Assembly (NCBI RefSeq): GCF_002252525.1
Contig: NZ_NNRM01000017.1
Location: 682,001 to 746,000, forward strand
Direction of reading: 5' to 3'
Origin: Brucella pseudogrignonensis
GTDB lineage: Bacteria; Pseudomonadota; Alphaproteobacteria; Rhizobiales; Rhizobiaceae
Length of the DNA: 64,000 nt
A program made the translations under genes and the position numbers. The notes beneath the pieces are model-generated. The model had not been told where the DNA came from and searched no databases. It was given only the letters and a program-made list of their open reading frames with translations. Of the stretch, positions 8,740 to 18,084 are shown one piece after another. The first letter of the stretch is position 1, and every line of letters begins with the position of its first letter.

Positions 8740-10365
8740 ATGGGACTTCAACGCAGGTCTGTTATTTTGCCTGTTTATATCCTGGTCGTCGTCATGCTGC
8801 TGCTTGGCGCAATAATAGGCAAATGGACCGGAGAACGTTTCCAGCTTCTTGAAGAAGAACGCGACATGGACGCGTATATGACCGTGCTCATGTCTCAGGC
8901 AAACCGCATTGTTACTTCCGCCCGGAAAACTCTGGAACAAACGAACCGCTCACCTTACCTGGTCTGCTCAGACGACGATAAACGTTATTTGAGAGAACTG
9001 CTGTTCAGTGCCTATCATATCAAAGACATCGGTCGTCTTATCAATGATCGCCTTCAGTGCTCGACCTTGTTAAACGACATTGACACCGATGAGGTACGCT
9101 CGACTGAAGATGTGCTTTTGGGAGACGGAACTTATGTTTATGGCGACCATCAGCTGCTCACGCCCGGTAGTCATGGGCCTGTCATGGGGCGGGCTGAAGC
9201 CAATGTCGTATTAAGTTCGGTTGCTTTTGATGCTCTGCATGTCTCGCAGTATCATTTCGCAGTTTTTCTCGTGAATTCCGATAAAACAAAATCTGCTCGT
9301 CTCTACAGCTTTCCGGATGAATTTCCCGGCAATGTCCAGAATAGTTTTGTACCGACGAGGAATAGTCGATTTTTCGGTGTTGGAGACGATATCCTGCGGG
9401 AAAACACCTGCGATCCCGTCACGGGTGTTTGTATTGCTCTGGCGACGTCGGAAAGCTGGCATACGCAGTCGGATGGCATTTTGCCTGTCCTGTTCACAGT
9501 TCTTGGCACATGCGTAGGAGCAGGGCTCGGTGTCGGTTGGAATTACTATCGCAATCGCGACCGATCATTGGTTTCACTTTTGAAGAAGGCTCTGGCGGCG
9601 AATAGTCTGACACTGGTTTATCAACCCGTTGTCTGCATCGGCAGTGGTAGAATTACCGGTTTTGAGGCGCTAATTCGCTGGGAAATAACGAAAGGCGATT
9701 TTGTCCCGCCCGATTTGTTTATAGCGCGTGCGGAAACTGCGGGGATTGCTGACAGGATCACTATCTACGTCGTCGATCATATGCTTGCAGAAATGGGTGA
9801 ACTGCTTCGTGAGCAGCGCGATTTATGTATCAATATCAATATGACGGCAGGCGATGTGCAGAATCCAACCTTCAGGGCAGCACTTGAACAGCGCTTGCTT
9901 GCTGCCGACATTGATCCCCATCAGATTGGGCTGGAGCTGACTGAACGCACTGCTGTTGATTTTTCTAAGGCTTCCGAAGGTATCAAGGACCTGCGTGAGC
10001 GGGGCCACCGCATCTATATCGACGACTTCGGTACTGGCTATTCCAGTCTTGCCTATCTGGGAGAGTTGCAGGTCGACGCGATCAAGATCGATAAGACTTT
10101 CACCCGAACCGTGGGTGACGAGGATGGCAAGGTTTCGATCGTTCCGCAGATCATTTCCATGGCGCATGGACATAATCTCGATATCGTCGTTGAAGGTATC
10201 GAAACCGCTGCTCAGGCGGAATATTTTCGCAGCATTAGTGGCGATATTTCAGGGCAGGGATGGTTTTTCGGAAAGCCGGTTGATGCCAAGTTCGCTCAAG
10301 CGCTTGTCGTTGGTTCTAAGATCTCCAAAAAACGCGGACAGGCAAAGACGCCTACTTCGAAATAG
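8740..10365 (+). CDS. CSS-motif/EAL c-di-GMP phosphodiesterase, BpdA-like
   Basis: A 541-residue membrane phosphodiesterase. TM1 is at about residues 8-27; a periplasmic CSS-motif domain carries Cys-Ser pairs at C76-S77 and C107-S108, TM2 is at about 245-265, and a cytoplasmic EAL domain follows (E309-A310-L311 in FEALIRWE, later DDFGTGYSSLAYL). EAL enzymes linearise c-di-GMP to pGpG. CSS domains are known to tune such enzymes through disulfide state of the cysteines. The TTG twelve codons upstream is rejected in favour of ATG 8740, which has GGCAGG in front. Position near thrC fits the BpdA gene of B. melitensis, reported to affect flagellar genes (recalled). Confidence 0.88.
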   Translation: MGLQRRSVILPVYILVVVMLLLGAIIGKWTGERFQLLEEERDMDAYMTVLMSQANRIVTSARKTLEQTNRSPYLVCSDDDKRYLRELLFSAYHIKDIGRLINDRLQCSTLLNDIDTDEVRSTEDVLLGDGTYVYGDHQLLTPGSHGPVMGRAEANVVLSSVAFDALHVSQYHFAVFLVNSDKTKSARLYSFPDEFPGNVQNSFVPTRNSRFFGVGDDILRENTCDPVTGVCIALATSESWHTQSDGILPVLFTVLGTCVGAGLGVGWNYYRNRDRSLVSLLKKALAANSLTLVYQPVVCIGSGRITGFEALIRWEITKGDFVPPDLFIARAETAGIADRITIYVVDHMLAEMGELLREQRDLCININMTAGDVQNPTFRAALEQRLLAADIDPHQIGLELTERTAVDFSKASEGIKDLRERGHRIYIDDFGTGYSSLAYLGELQVDAIKIDKTFTRTVGDEDGKVSIVPQIISMAHGHNLDIVVEGIETAAQAEYFRSISGDISGQGWFFGKPVDAKFAQALVVGSKISKKRGQAKTPTSK

Positions 10366-10556
10366 ATATTTAACTATAGGACAAATCTATAAGATTCTAA
10401 TTAAATTAAACCGCTTGTGTGAAGTGAATAGCAAGAGGTTTGCGCTAGAACAGTATCAACAGAGATGACTGCATCTGGAGTTCGGGCGCAATCATCTTCG
10501 ACTGAAACTGCAACGAAACAAGAGGATGGGGCGGCTCACAGAAACCGCTCTGGTCT

Positions 10557-10748
10557 ATGCCCATGAAACAGAAATATGAACGCGTGCTTGAACCGACGGA
10601 TACCTGGGCTATCTTCGATACGATCTCAGGCGAACCTGCTTCACTGGGTGAACGCGTGCTGATCGGATTGAGCGAAAGCGAATCTGAAGAGCTGCTTGCG
10701 ACACTAAATGCCGCGTCGAAGGGCAAGAGCAAGCGTAGCGCTGCCTGA
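10557..10748 (+). CDS. small hypothetical protein (63 aa)
   Basis: A 63-residue hydrophilic protein with an acidic, structured core (ERVLEPTDTWAIFDTISGEPASLGERVLIGLSESESEELLATLN) and a basic tail KGKSKRSAA. I do not recognise it. The ATG at 10557 and the one two codons later are both possible starts; neither has a strong ribosome binding site. The reading frame ends in the first bases of an RS-type repeat. Codon use looks like that of neighbouring genes, which supports coding. Confidence 0.55.
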   Translation: MPMKQKYERVLEPTDTWAIFDTISGEPASLGERVLIGLSESESEELLATLNAASKGKSKRSAA

Positions 10749-10820
10749 GCGCTCTAATCATCTGTTTTAACGCGCATCTTGTTCCGAGAACCGTTTCACA
10801 CTTTTCGGGATGCGCTTTAA
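10747..10820. repeat. RS-type palindromic repeat (Bru-RS-like), copy 1
   Basis: Copy of the dispersed element whose core reads GCGCATCTTGTTCCGAAAAC, then the hairpin arm CACTTTTCGGGATGCGCTCT. The GCTCTAA at the left and GCGCTTTAA at the right end are the inverted termini. It lies directly after the 63-residue gene and shares most bases with the copy at 15285. Confidence 0.8.
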
Positions 10821-10931
10821 GCGGACAGAATTGCTTCATTTCCATGAACTGATGCAGCGAGAATATGCTGCATCAATTGCACCAGCGGCTATAATTCTCC
10901 CGAAAATCCATTCCGGAGAAATGGACGAAAA

Positions 10932-11618
10932 TCAGGCATCCGTCCAAATTGACAGTGCTTCGATCACGCCCGGAAGATCCTTGTGGCGGTGAATAACTGT
11001 TTCCGCTCCTGCATCAGTCAGCTTGTCTGCATGTCCGGGATAGGTGTGAGCGCCTCCGGTGAAGCCGATGACGCGCATACCCGCAGCGCGCGCGCCATGA
11101 ATGCCGTGGGCTGAATCTTCAATAACAATTACATCAGCCGGATCGACGCCGAAGTGCTTCGCTGCATGAAGGAAGACGTCTGGTGCAGGCTTTGGCTTCT
11201 TGGAGCCAACTTCACGAGACGAGAAGATGTTCGGTTCAAAAAGATCGTAGAGGCCGACGCGCTTCAGCATGAGTTCAAGGCGAGCGCTGGTCGAGTTCGA
11301 GCAGATGCACTTTGGAAGGCCAAGAGCTGAAACGACTTCGACGATATCTTCAATCGCTTGAACTTCGTTCTTAAGGCGTTCATCCAGCAGCTTGTCGGCT
11401 TTATCGAGCAGGGACGCCGAAAGCGGAATTCCAGCTTCACGCTCAACGGTGAGAAGGATGTCCTGCCATGTAAGGCCTGCGAAACGCTCACCCACTTCTT
11501 CCGCTTCAATTGGATAACCGGCTTCAGTGAGAAGGGCGGCATCCACTTGTGCGGCGATGAATTCCGAGTCCACCAATACGCCATCACAGTCAAAAATAAT
11601 CAGGGACGGAGCCGCCAT
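10932..11618 (-). CDS. HAD-superfamily phosphatase (GpH/YieH-like)
   Basis: A 228-residue haloacid-dehalogenase-type hydrolase. Motif I is FDCDGVLVDSE near the N-terminus (nucleophile Asp and acid Asp), motif II is ICSNSTS, motif III lysine lies in SKKPKPAPDVF, and motif IV is VIEDSAHG. The helical cap sits between motifs I and II, as in subfamily IA. The group includes phosphoglycolate, 6-phosphogluconate and sugar-phosphate phosphatases, and the substrate cannot be chosen from sequence. The frame is open 15 codons further, but ATG 11618 (MAAPSLIIFDCDG) gives the usual N-terminus. Confidence 0.9.
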   Translation of the reverse strand: MAAPSLIIFDCDGVLVDSEFIAAQVDAALLTEAGYPIEAEEVGERFAGLTWQDILLTVEREAGIPLSASLLDKADKLLDERLKNEVQAIEDIVEVVSALGLPKCICSNSTSARLELMLKRVGLYDLFEPNIFSSREVGSKKPKPAPDVFLHAAKHFGVDPADVIVIEDSAHGIHGARAAGMRVIGFTGGAHTYPGHADKLTDAGAETVIHRHKDLPGVIEALSIWTDA

Positions 11619-11865
11619 TTCAAAAAGCCTTTGTGTGGGAGGTGTGGGGGTAATAGCACCCACCGAACTATCGCCGATGAGCTACACCTTTATGACTTAG
11701 GCGTCAAACTCGGCGTCTTCAAGGATGAAGGGATATCAGGAACGATATCAATTGCTGACCGTTTTCTCTTGGTCGGAGCGTGATGCGATCTGACAAACAT
11801 ACTTGGCGTGTATCACCGTGAAGCTTGCTTAGGCTCTCCCTGATGCGCTCTCAAAGGAGAATTCG

Positions 11866-11997
11866 ATGCGTAAATCCGTTGTACTGTTTGTTCTGGCAGT
11901 TATCGTCGTTCTAACTTTTATTTTTGCTACCCCGTATTATTACCGTGCAACGCCGGAAAACAACGGAAGCGAACCCACTTCCCAAACAAGCCAGTAA
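11866..11997 (+). CDS. small single-pass membrane protein (43 aa)
   Basis: A 43-codon frame begins with ATG after the clear ribosome binding site AAAGGAGA, six bases before the start. The product is MRKSVV plus a 15-residue hydrophobic helix, then a polar tail with ENNGSEPTSQTSQ. It may be membrane-anchored with the tail outside, or a cleaved peptide. It has no recognisable family. Its stop lies two bases from the stop of the ClC gene on the other strand. The strong ribosome binding site and membrane-helix pattern support it in spite of its size. Confidence 0.6.
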   Translation: MRKSVVLFVLAVIVVLTFIFATPYYYRATPENNGSEPTSQTSQ

Positions 11998-11999
11998 AC

Positions 12000-13793
12000 T
12001 TAGACCTCGCCTGAAACCTCACGGCGGCGGCGATCTAGTTCTTCACTATAGCGACGCAATGTATGTGCTTCACTCAAAAGCCCCAGCACTTTGCGGTCCT
12101 GTGCATTGTTGATGACTGCGAGTGCTTCAGCTTCCGCACGGTCAAAACGCGCAACAGCTTCTTTGGCATTCATCTGTGGAAGCAGGAACTCATCCTGATA
12201 GCGCAACAATTCGGAGATACTGCGTGTCTCATCCGTTGTGTCGAAACTCTCGGAATAGGCAGCAGGAACGGGAATCATGCCGACATATCGGCCATCACTA
12301 TCGACGGCGATGACGCGCTGTGTCGAACCAAGCGGAAAGTCGTGGCGGAATGTTTCGATATCTGTGTCGATCTGCACCGTACGCACGTCATGACGCATCA
12401 TCCGGGTGACAGTCAGGTTACGTATCCAGCCAATATCGTGTGCGGAACGTATAGCTTCACCGCGCAAGTGGAAACGCCAGGTTGCGAAGGAGTAGCCGAA
12501 GGTTTTGCGAACCATCAGAGATGAAGACACGACGGCACCTAGCACAAGCATCGCAATTGGGAAATCGCCAGTCAATTCGAGAGCCAGAAACGTCATCGTC
12601 AATGGGCCGCCAACGATGGCGACGGCCATCGAACTCATGCCGATCACAGCGTAGACCTCTGGTTCAAGCGTAAGTGGTAAGACATAGCCGGTCACGGCTG
12701 CAAAGAGCTTTCCAGTAAGCGCGCCAAGAAACAGGGACGCGAAGAACAAGCCGCCGCGAAATCCTGAACCGATTGAGATGGCTGAAGCCAGTGACTTGCT
12801 GAAAATTAGCAGCAGCAAAACCGGAATGGTTAGATTGGCATTCAGGTCGAGATGCAGGGCGCCATGGCCGGAAGCCAGAACTTGTGGCGAGACGAAAGCG
12901 ATCATGCCGACAATTGCGCCACCAATGGCTGGAGCGAGAACTGTTGGGACCACGCTTTTGCGTGCGACACGCTCAACTGTTGTCACACCACGCATGATGA
13001 GAATGGCGATGCCAGCAGCAAGAAAGCCGAGAACCAGTGCAGGCACATAGTCGCGTGCCGCAATGCTATCCAAAGGTCCGATGTGAATGACAAAAGGCGG
13101 ACCACCGATGGCTTGTGTGACCAACATGCCGACGATTGCGGCGACCACCACAGGTGCAAGAGTGGCAATCGAGTAAACGCCGATAATGAGTTCAAACGCG
13201 TAGAAAGCGCCGGTCAGCGGTGCGTTAAAGGCGCTTGCAATCGCGGCTGCTGCACCACATCCAACTAAAGTACGCAAATCGGCGCGGCGCAATTTCAGTG
13301 CACGTCCGATACGCGATGCGAAACCACTGGCGAGCTGCGTATAAGCTGCTTCAAGCCCGACGGACGCACCAAACCCGTTGGAAATAAGGTTCTGCCCGAC
13401 GAGGATAAAACTGTCCGTCAGCGAAAGATGGCCGCCGTGCAAAGCATTGGCTTCAATGGGGTCAACGATGGGACGTTTACGCCAGCGCGCCAGTACCCAT
13501 ATGACAATGCCCATGAGGATGCCGCCCGCGAGTGGAGCAATGTAAGCGCTGGAACTCAGTTCCGAGGCGGAGCTGAGCCGCTCCCCTTCCGCAAGACCGA
13601 ACAGAGCTTGGTGCATCCACTGAGAAATTCCGCCAATTGCTGCAACAGCAAGCGCGGAAATCACGCCGATAACCACGCCCGCGATAGCGAGACCAATTTC
13701 ACTGCCGCGCACAAGCGCGCGCATACGGAAGGGTACGAAAAGAACCCGCAAATACCGGTTGTGGCGCAGCTCGTTGATATTCATGTCAGACAC
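12000..13793 (-). CDS. ClC-type chloride channel/antiporter with CBS pair
   Basis: A 597-residue membrane protein of the ClC family, moving chloride alone or in exchange for protons. About ten hydrophobic helices span residues 30-440, followed by a cytoplasmic region of about 140 residues that reads as a CBS-domain pair (TRMMRHDVRTVQIDTDIETF ... VIAVDSDGRYVGMIP). The gating-glutamate segment reads GASVGLEAAYTQ where textbook members have GREGP, so the glutamate stays but the flanking GP is AA. The later GGLFFAS corresponds to GxFxP, with Ala in place of Pro. The start is GTG 13793 or ATG 13784; no ribosome binding site decides. Confidence 0.9.
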   Translation of the reverse strand: MSDMNINELRHNRYLRVLFVPFRMRALVRGSEIGLAIAGVVIGVISALAVAAIGGISQWMHQALFGLAEGERLSSASELSSSAYIAPLAGGILMGIVIWVLARWRKRPIVDPIEANALHGGHLSLTDSFILVGQNLISNGFGASVGLEAAYTQLASGFASRIGRALKLRRADLRTLVGCGAAAAIASAFNAPLTGAFYAFELIIGVYSIATLAPVVVAAIVGMLVTQAIGGPPFVIHIGPLDSIAARDYVPALVLGFLAAGIAILIMRGVTTVERVARKSVVPTVLAPAIGGAIVGMIAFVSPQVLASGHGALHLDLNANLTIPVLLLLIFSKSLASAISIGSGFRGGLFFASLFLGALTGKLFAAVTGYVLPLTLEPEVYAVIGMSSMAVAIVGGPLTMTFLALELTGDFPIAMLVLGAVVSSSLMVRKTFGYSFATWRFHLRGEAIRSAHDIGWIRNLTVTRMMRHDVRTVQIDTDIETFRHDFPLGSTQRVIAVDSDGRYVGMIPVPAAYSESFDTTDETRSISELLRYQDEFLLPQMNAKEAVARFDRAEAEALAVINNAQDRKVLGLLSEAHTLRRYSEELDRRRREVSGEV

Positions 13794-14041
13794 ATAGAAC
13801 AGGTACGCTTATCAGTCTCGGGTTGCAGTCCAAAATATGAAACGGTTTTCGGACAAGCAGCACGTTGAAGCAAATCACTTGAAGGCAATTATAGGCGCAA
13901 AACGAATAACCAAGCCTTATTGATTGCGTCATATTGCATTTCTGCACTGCAATTTGTTGACGGCTTTAATATGGCTGGAAGAAAACTGTTTAAGCCATAT
14001 CGCTCGCAAAAGTGCCGGAAACGCGGGCCTTTACCGTTCAA

Positions 14042-14057
14042 TTAAGAAAAGGTTTAC
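14042..14057 (+). promoter_or_regulatory. candidate CtrA box 1 upstream of ccrM
   Basis: TTAAGAAAAGGTTTAC fits TTAA-N7-TTAAC with one mismatch in the second half. CtrA is known to control ccrM in Caulobacter and, as I recall, to bind the Brucella ccrM promoter. Confidence 0.45.
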
Positions 14058-14075
14058 GATTTCAATCACTTGGCG

Positions 14076-14091
14076 TTAACCGCATATTTAC
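14076..14091 (+). promoter_or_regulatory. candidate CtrA box 2 upstream of ccrM
   Basis: TTAACCGCATATTTAC again fits TTAA-N7-TTAAC with the same single mismatch, 34 bases downstream of box 1 and about 57 bases before the start codon. Confidence 0.45.
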
Positions 14092-14123
14092 CCTACTCAG
14101 TAACCATAAGGACAAGTTTTTAG

Positions 14124-15281
<1,158 letters not shown>

Positions 15282-15284
15282 TCT

Positions 15285-15395
15285 TGATCCATTTGTTTTT
15301 GCGCACATCTTGTTCCGAAAACCGCATCGCACTTTTCGGAATGCGCTCTAACACTCTATATTTGCAGCATATTTAAGGAATTATGCTGTAGAGCT
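15285..15395. repeat. RS-type palindromic repeat, copy 2 (composite)
   Basis: The first part repeats copy 1 (CATCTTGTTCCGAAAACCGC, then ACTTTTCGGAATGCGCTCTA). The second part (TTTAAGGAATTATGCTGTAG) is the inverse of the TAGAGCATAATTCCTTAAAC module seen at 52173 and 57602. It starts a few bases after the ccrM stop. Confidence 0.75.
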
Positions 15396-15427
15396 TACTA
15401 TCGGACGACCTCCAACAAAGTCTGATG

Positions 15428-15465
15428 AAAAGACCCCCGAAGTGTTTCGCTTCGGGGGTCTTTTT
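15428..15465. terminator. bidirectional terminator between ccrM and the HAD gene
   Basis: A perfect stem AGACCCCCGAAG/CTTCGGGGGTCT with a seven-base loop has A-run on the left and T-run on the right, so it can serve both convergent genes. Confidence 0.9.
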
Positions 15466-15485
15466 CTGTTTAGGTGTTTTTTGGA

Positions 15486-16100
15486 TCAGAATGAGAGACC
15501 GAGGCTTCTCAGATCGTCTGCCAATTTAGGTGCGCCGGTGAAATGCACAGCCTGCCAACCGGCTGCTTTAGCACCTTCCACATTGGCCGGACTGTCATCG
15601 ATAAAAAGCGTTGCAGCAGGATCAAGATCGAAGCTTGCAACGTGATGCTCGTAAATTTCGCGGTCTGGTTTCAACATACGGATATCGCCTGAGACCGTGA
15701 CGCCGCGGCTCTCCGTCAGAAACGGAAACCGTCCTTGCGCTTCACGTAATGTGTCGGAAGCGAAGTTCGTGAGCATGGTTACGTCATTGCCCTCAGCAAT
15801 AAGTCCGCGCAGTATTGCAACACTGTCATCGTAGGAATGGGGCACCATCAGATTCCAGTTTTGGCGAAATGCGCGAATGTGACTGCTCTTTTTTGGGTGC
15901 GCTTCAATCAGCAGCGCTTCAGCATCCTGCCAGCTGCGGCCACGATCCTGTTCGATATTCCAAGCGCCTGTGCAGATATTCTCCAGAAACCAGCGGCGCT
16001 CTGCCTCGTCAGGGATCACATCGAGATAGGCAAGCTCTGGGTCATAATGCAACAGCACTTTTCCAATATCGAAAACGACGTGTTTGACTTGATTGGTCAA
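15486..16100 (-). CDS. HAD-superfamily hydrolase (YihX-like)
   Basis: A 204-residue HAD hydrolase. Motif I reads FDIGKVLLHYD: the nucleophile Asp is present, and the usual second Asp is Gly, as in the YihX-type members that start FDLGNVL. Motif II is MLTNFAS, motif III lysine is in MLKPDREIY, and motif IV is FIDDSPANVEGA. YihX of E. coli acts on glucose 1-phosphate, but the substrate here is unknown. Its start overlaps the end of mutY by four bases (ATGA), so it is translationally coupled to the repair gene. Confidence 0.88.
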   Translation of the reverse strand: MTNQVKHVVFDIGKVLLHYDPELAYLDVIPDEAERRWFLENICTGAWNIEQDRGRSWQDAEALLIEAHPKKSSHIRAFRQNWNLMVPHSYDDSVAILRGLIAEGNDVTMLTNFASDTLREAQGRFPFLTESRGVTVSGDIRMLKPDREIYEHHVASFDLDPAATLFIDDSPANVEGAKAAGWQAVHFTGAPKLADDLRSLGLSF

Positions 16101-17191
16101 CGGTTTTTCCTCCCCCGTTTGAATGCGTCTGGAATAGCGGCAGTAATTGCCTTTTTCATGACAGTTGGCAGTGCTTCGCCTTCAAGTTCGGAAGGCGAAG
16201 ACCACCAGCCTTCTGTAATATCGTGCTTGGTGACGTTGGCGGCTGAATAGACGGAAAGGCGCAATTCGAAATGTGTGAAGACATGCGTGATGCTCCCTGA
16301 AGCGACCCAGTCGCCAGCAAAAGGAGCGGCATCTACCGTTGCGTCGCCATCAATACGTGCCGTCCAGTGACTGCCCGGCACTTCTGTCATGCCAGCAAGC
16401 AGACCTTCACCTTTGCGTTTGCGCAACAAAACGGAACCATCATCGGCGATTGCAACGAAAGCAGCGCCCATTCGGATTGGCTTCGACGCTTTAGGGGCTT
16501 TGACGGGAAATTCTTCCGGGTCGCGCTTTGTAAGAGCTTCGCAGCCGTCATTGACAGGACAGATCGCGCAAGCTGGGCGACGCGGTGTGCAGATGGTTGC
16601 GCCTAAATCCATGACTGCTTGCGCAAAATCACCAGGCCTGTCTGCAGGTGTCAACTCTCCCATAAGGAGGCGGATTTCTGCTTTAGCTGCAGGAAGAGGA
16701 GTGTCGATAGCATAGAGACGTGAAATAACACGCTCGACATTGCCGTCCACTACGGCTGCTGGCTGACCAAACGCAATTGCTGCGATCGCCGCAGACGTAT
16801 AATCGCCAATGCCCGGTAGCTCTTTTAACTCGGCAGCGGTTGTGGGGAAGCTTCCGGCATACTGAGCTGCAACCAGATCTGCGCATTTTTTGAGATTGCG
16901 CGCGCGCGAATAATAGCCAAGTCCTGCCCAGGCTCGCAAAATGTCGTCTTCGCTCGCAGCGGCCATAGCCATGACATCCGGCCAGCGTTCGACAAATTTG
17001 GTGAAGTAGGATTTGACCGCTTCAACCGTTGTTTGTTGAAGCATGATCTCCGAAAGCCATATCCGGTAAGGGTCAGCCTTGATGCCGCGCGATTGCTCTG
17101 ATGGTGATACACGCCATGGTAGAATACGATGGTGCCGATCATACCAGTCAAGAATTCGTCCAGTTCTGTGGCTAACGCAGGTATTAAGCAT
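16097..17191 (-). CDS. mutY: A/G-specific adenine DNA glycosylase MutY
   Basis: MutY removes adenine mispaired with 8-oxoguanine, preventing G-to-T transversions. The 364-residue protein starts MLNTCVSHRTGRILDWY. The catalytic glutamate lies in IWLSEIMLQQT, the helix-hairpin-helix is LPGIGDYTS and the catalytic Asp lies in VVDGNVERV. The iron-sulfur loop has spacing C-x6-C-x2-C-x5-C (CTPRRPACAICPVNDGC). A NUDIX-like C-terminal domain completes it. The frame extends 32 codons upstream, but that part does not resemble MutY, so ATG 17191 is chosen. The HAD gene overlaps its 3' end. Confidence 0.95.
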   Translation of the reverse strand: MLNTCVSHRTGRILDWYDRHHRILPWRVSPSEQSRGIKADPYRIWLSEIMLQQTTVEAVKSYFTKFVERWPDVMAMAAASEDDILRAWAGLGYYSRARNLKKCADLVAAQYAGSFPTTAAELKELPGIGDYTSAAIAAIAFGQPAAVVDGNVERVISRLYAIDTPLPAAKAEIRLLMGELTPADRPGDFAQAVMDLGATICTPRRPACAICPVNDGCEALTKRDPEEFPVKAPKASKPIRMGAAFVAIADDGSVLLRKRKGEGLLAGMTEVPGSHWTARIDGDATVDAAPFAGDWVASGSITHVFTHFELRLSVYSAANVTKHDITEGWWSSPSELEGEALPTVMKKAITAAIPDAFKRGRKNR

Positions 17192-17322
17192 TTTTCCGGT
17201 ATGATTTAAGTGTCGGGAGAGGTACTCATCTCTGATTAGAGACCTTTGTTTAGAATTGATAGAAATTAATGCGTGGCATCGCCTCACTGAGCTGCCAAGA
17301 GAATAGAAATTAAGGAGAGCCC

Positions 17323-18084
17323 GTGGTTGGTTCTGTCCCGGTTTACGCCATCAATCTTGCTCGCTCTCAGGACAGATGGGACGCCCTGCGAGCAAGCGCT
17401 GATGCATTCTCCATTGATATTCGTCGCGTAGAAGCAGTCGAGGGTAAACTCCTTGCTCCAGAAGAGCTTACCGATTTGGACGAGACTAACTTCCGCCGAT
17501 GGCATGGAAAAATTCCACTCCCTGCTGAAATCGGATGTTATTTCAGCCATATACGTGCGCTTGAAACAATAATCGCTGAAAACGAGCCTTTTGCAGTCAT
17601 CGTTGAAGATGACGTGGAATTCACACCGGAGTTTCTTCCGTTTTTAGCCGCAGCCCGTAAGTTGGCAGGCTGGGATATTATAAAACTCGTCAATCATCGC
17701 ACAAATAGCTACCGCAATTTTCACACTTTAGGTGCGGGATTTACGATTGGTCGGTGTATGCATGGACCTTTGGGCAGCTCTGCTGCCTACATCGTTACAC
17801 TTGAGGGGGCCAAGCGGCTACTTACGGCGATAAAGCCTATGTATCTTCCATATGATGTTGCATTGGAGCGTGGATGGGCGGGCAGTTATGAAATCTTCAC
17901 GACCAATAAGCCCGTTGTCGCTCTGTCAGAAATACTAATATCTACTATAGCACAAGGTAGACAAGGCTACGCCAAAACGCGTTTACCTGCATACAAACGG
18001 CTGACAACGTTGTTGTTTAGAGCAACTGACTATATCAGGCGAATCGCATACGCTCTAAGGCGAAATAGCCTGAAAGAGGTTTAA
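17323..18084 (+). CDS. glycosyltransferase family 25 (LPS core biosynthesis)
   Basis: A 253-residue GT25 transferase with VYAINLARSQDRWDAL at the N-terminus, the metal/nucleotide site VIVEDDVEF at about residue 90-98, and GSSAAYIVTLEGAKRLL later. The family adds sugars to lipopolysaccharide core. The start is GTG with AAGGAG six bases before it. Its TAA stop is followed immediately by the GTG of the O-antigen-ligase gene in the same reading frame. Brucella WadA, as I recall, joins a GT25 domain and an O-antigen ligase domain in one chain of similar total length. Base composition looks more AT-rich than its neighbours. Confidence 0.88.
   Translation: MVGSVPVYAINLARSQDRWDALRASADAFSIDIRRVEAVEGKLLAPEELTDLDETNFRRWHGKIPLPAEIGCYFSHIRALETIIAENEPFAVIVEDDVEFTPEFLPFLAAARKLAGWDIIKLVNHRTNSYRNFHTLGAGFTIGRCMHGPLGSSAAYIVTLEGAKRLLTAIKPMYLPYDVALERGWAGSYEIFTTNKPVVALSEILISTIAQGRQGYAKTRLPAYKRLTTLLFRATDYIRRIAYALRRNSLKEV

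Noticed and set aside
10450-10552. Possible diverged RS repeat before the 63-residue gene (ends in AGAAACCGCTCTGG)
   Set aside because: Only the last few bases match; internal modules are not recognisable.
11660-11783. Protein-like plus-strand tail (ELHLYDLGVKLGVFKDEG) upstream of the HAD gene start
   Set aside because: The rest of that frame is the shadow of the HAD gene, no start or ribosome site is visible, and a 36-codon minus-strand frame in the same place is as plausible; neither can be supported.
15486-16100. Missing second Asp in HAD motif I (DIGKVL) as a sign of a dead enzyme
   Set aside because: The same substitution is normal in the YihX-type branch, so it is not evidence of inactivity.
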